Positions 5,551 through 6,264 of a DNA stretch of 6,264 nucleotides are shown one piece after another; position 1 is the stretch's first letter; the number at the start of each line of letters is the position of its first letter. Below the pieces are notes generated by a model. The model did no database searches and was not told where the DNA came from. It saw nothing but the letters and a program-made list of their open reading frames with translations. The stretch lies in assembly GCA_015904055.1 (NCBI GenBank), contig JABMDE010000085.1, positions 21,862-28,125 of the forward strand. Direction: 5' to 3'. Source of the stretch: Nitrospira sp. (lineage in GTDB: Bacteria; Nitrospirota; Nitrospiria; Nitrospirales; Nitrospiraceae). The position numbers were made by a program, and so were the translations under genes.

Positions 5551-6264
5551 CGCTGTACTCTCACACAAGATTGTTTTCGTGGGTGGCGGTCAGATGGCTG
5601 AAGCATTGATCGGGGGAATACTGGCTGCCAAGTTCTGTGTGCCCGATCGGATTTGGGCCACCGATCCGGCTACAGCTCGACTCGATTATCTAAAGAAGAC
5701 GTTCGGGATTCAGGTCGGCGGATCAAATCGCGAGGCTGCGGCTTGGGGTGATGTGGTGGTGCTGGCGGTGAAGCCGCAGGTGTTCGATGGAGTGCTCACG
5801 GAGATCGGTAGTGAACTGGCCAATGTCCTGGTTGTTTCGATCGCTGCCGGAGTGCCGATCGGTCGAATTATGGGGGTTTGCGGCGGACAGACGCGCGTCA
5901 TTCGGGCCATGCCCAATATGCCGGCGATGGTGCATGAAGGCATGACGGCATTGTCCATCGGTTCCTACGCACATGAACAGGATGTGGCTACGGCACGGTG
6001 CATCTTTGAATCAGTCGGCAAGGTCGTGCCGGTTGAAGAACGGTTGATGGATGCCGTGACCGGGCTCAGTGGAAGCGGACCGGCCTATGTGTTTCTTGCC
6101 ATCGAAGCGTTGACCGATGGCGGGGTGAAAATGGGTGTGCCGAGGGACATCGCCGCGGTGCTTGCCGCACAGACTGTGCTGGGTGCCGCGCAGATGGTAC
6201 TGAAAACCGGCCAGCACCCCGCGCGACTCAAGGACCAGGTCGCTTCTCCAGGAGGGACGACAAT
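5543..6264 (+). CDS. proC: ProC, pyrroline-5-carboxylate reductase (3' end outside window)
   Basis: It reduces 1-pyrroline-5-carboxylate to L-proline with NAD(P)H, the last step of proline synthesis, in the cytoplasm. The frame is open to the window edge, giving 240 complete codons of the roughly 270 usual. Motifs are the Rossmann loop VGGGQMAEALIGG from residue 13, AVKPQ (75-79), IRAMPNMPAMV (120-130), TGLSGSGPAY (173-182) in the dimerisation and active-site domain, and DQVASPGGTT at the very end of the window, which is the conserved P5C reductase signature. Only the last helices of the C-terminal domain should be missing. ATG 5543 lies within the yggS 3' end and overlaps its TAG stop, implying coupled translation. 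Confidence 0.96.
   Translation, partial: MPSAVLSHKIVFVGGGQMAEALIGGILAAKFCVPDRIWATDPATARLDYLKKTFGIQVGGSNREAAAWGDVVVLAVKPQVFDGVLTEIGSELANVLVVSIAAGVPIGRIMGVCGGQTRVIRAMPNMPAMVHEGMTALSIGSYAHEQDVATARCIFESVGKVVPVEERLMDAVTGLSGSGPAYVFLAIEALTDGGVKMGVPRDIAAVLAAQTVLGAAQMVLKTGQHPARLKDQVASPGGTT

Noticed and set aside
1..6264. CRISPR array, tRNA/rRNA gene, toxin-antitoxin or defence system
   Set aside because: I found no regularly spaced repeats, no tRNA-like cloverleaf sequence and no such protein families in any frame I read; coding density by housekeeping genes leaves little room.

Overview
The window is a compact, single-strand stretch of bacterial chromosome from the division and cell wall (dcw) cluster. 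All genes are on the + strand: ftsW, murG, murC, the 5' remnant of murB, pgeF (yfiH family), a yggS-family PLP-binding protein, and proC, which is cut by the right edge. The moderately high GC content, the gene order and the protein style (for example the short PgeF N-terminal region, and MurG with EPNAYPG in place of the HEQN-type motif) suggest a Nitrospira-like member of the Nitrospirota, possibly a metagenome-derived contig. That assignment is pattern recognition, not a database result.

Layout: positions 1-27 hold the tail of the upstream unit and a purine-rich ribosome binding site. ftsW (28-1227) overlaps murG (1224-2348) by ATGA. murC follows, with its most likely start at 2410 after a good ribosome binding site. 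murB opens at 3808, three bases after the murC stop, but its homology ends near 4020. From about 4022 the DNA is the beginning of pgeF in another frame, and pgeF runs to 4742. A 97-base spacer with inverted repeats and a possible promoter precedes yggS (4840-5550), which overlaps proC (5543 to the end) by 8 bases.

Function: FtsW polymerises lipid II at the septum, MurG makes lipid II, and MurC and MurB carry out early cytoplasmic steps of UDP-MurNAc-pentapeptide synthesis. PgeF removes mis-incorporated residues during muropeptide assembly in the bacteria where it has been studied. YggS handles PLP homeostasis, and ProC makes proline. The trio pgeF-yggS-proC commonly lies just downstream of ftsZ.

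The main anomaly is the murB-pgeF junction. About three quarters of murB is missing, and so are the genes that usually sit between murB and pgeF (ddl, ftsQ, ftsA, ftsZ). The join falls at a 10-bp perfect palindrome. It is either a large deletion or rearrangement, which would be remarkable given how essential those genes are, or an assembly or cloning artefact. I saw no mobile element, CRISPR array, RNA gene or recognisably new multi-gene system.
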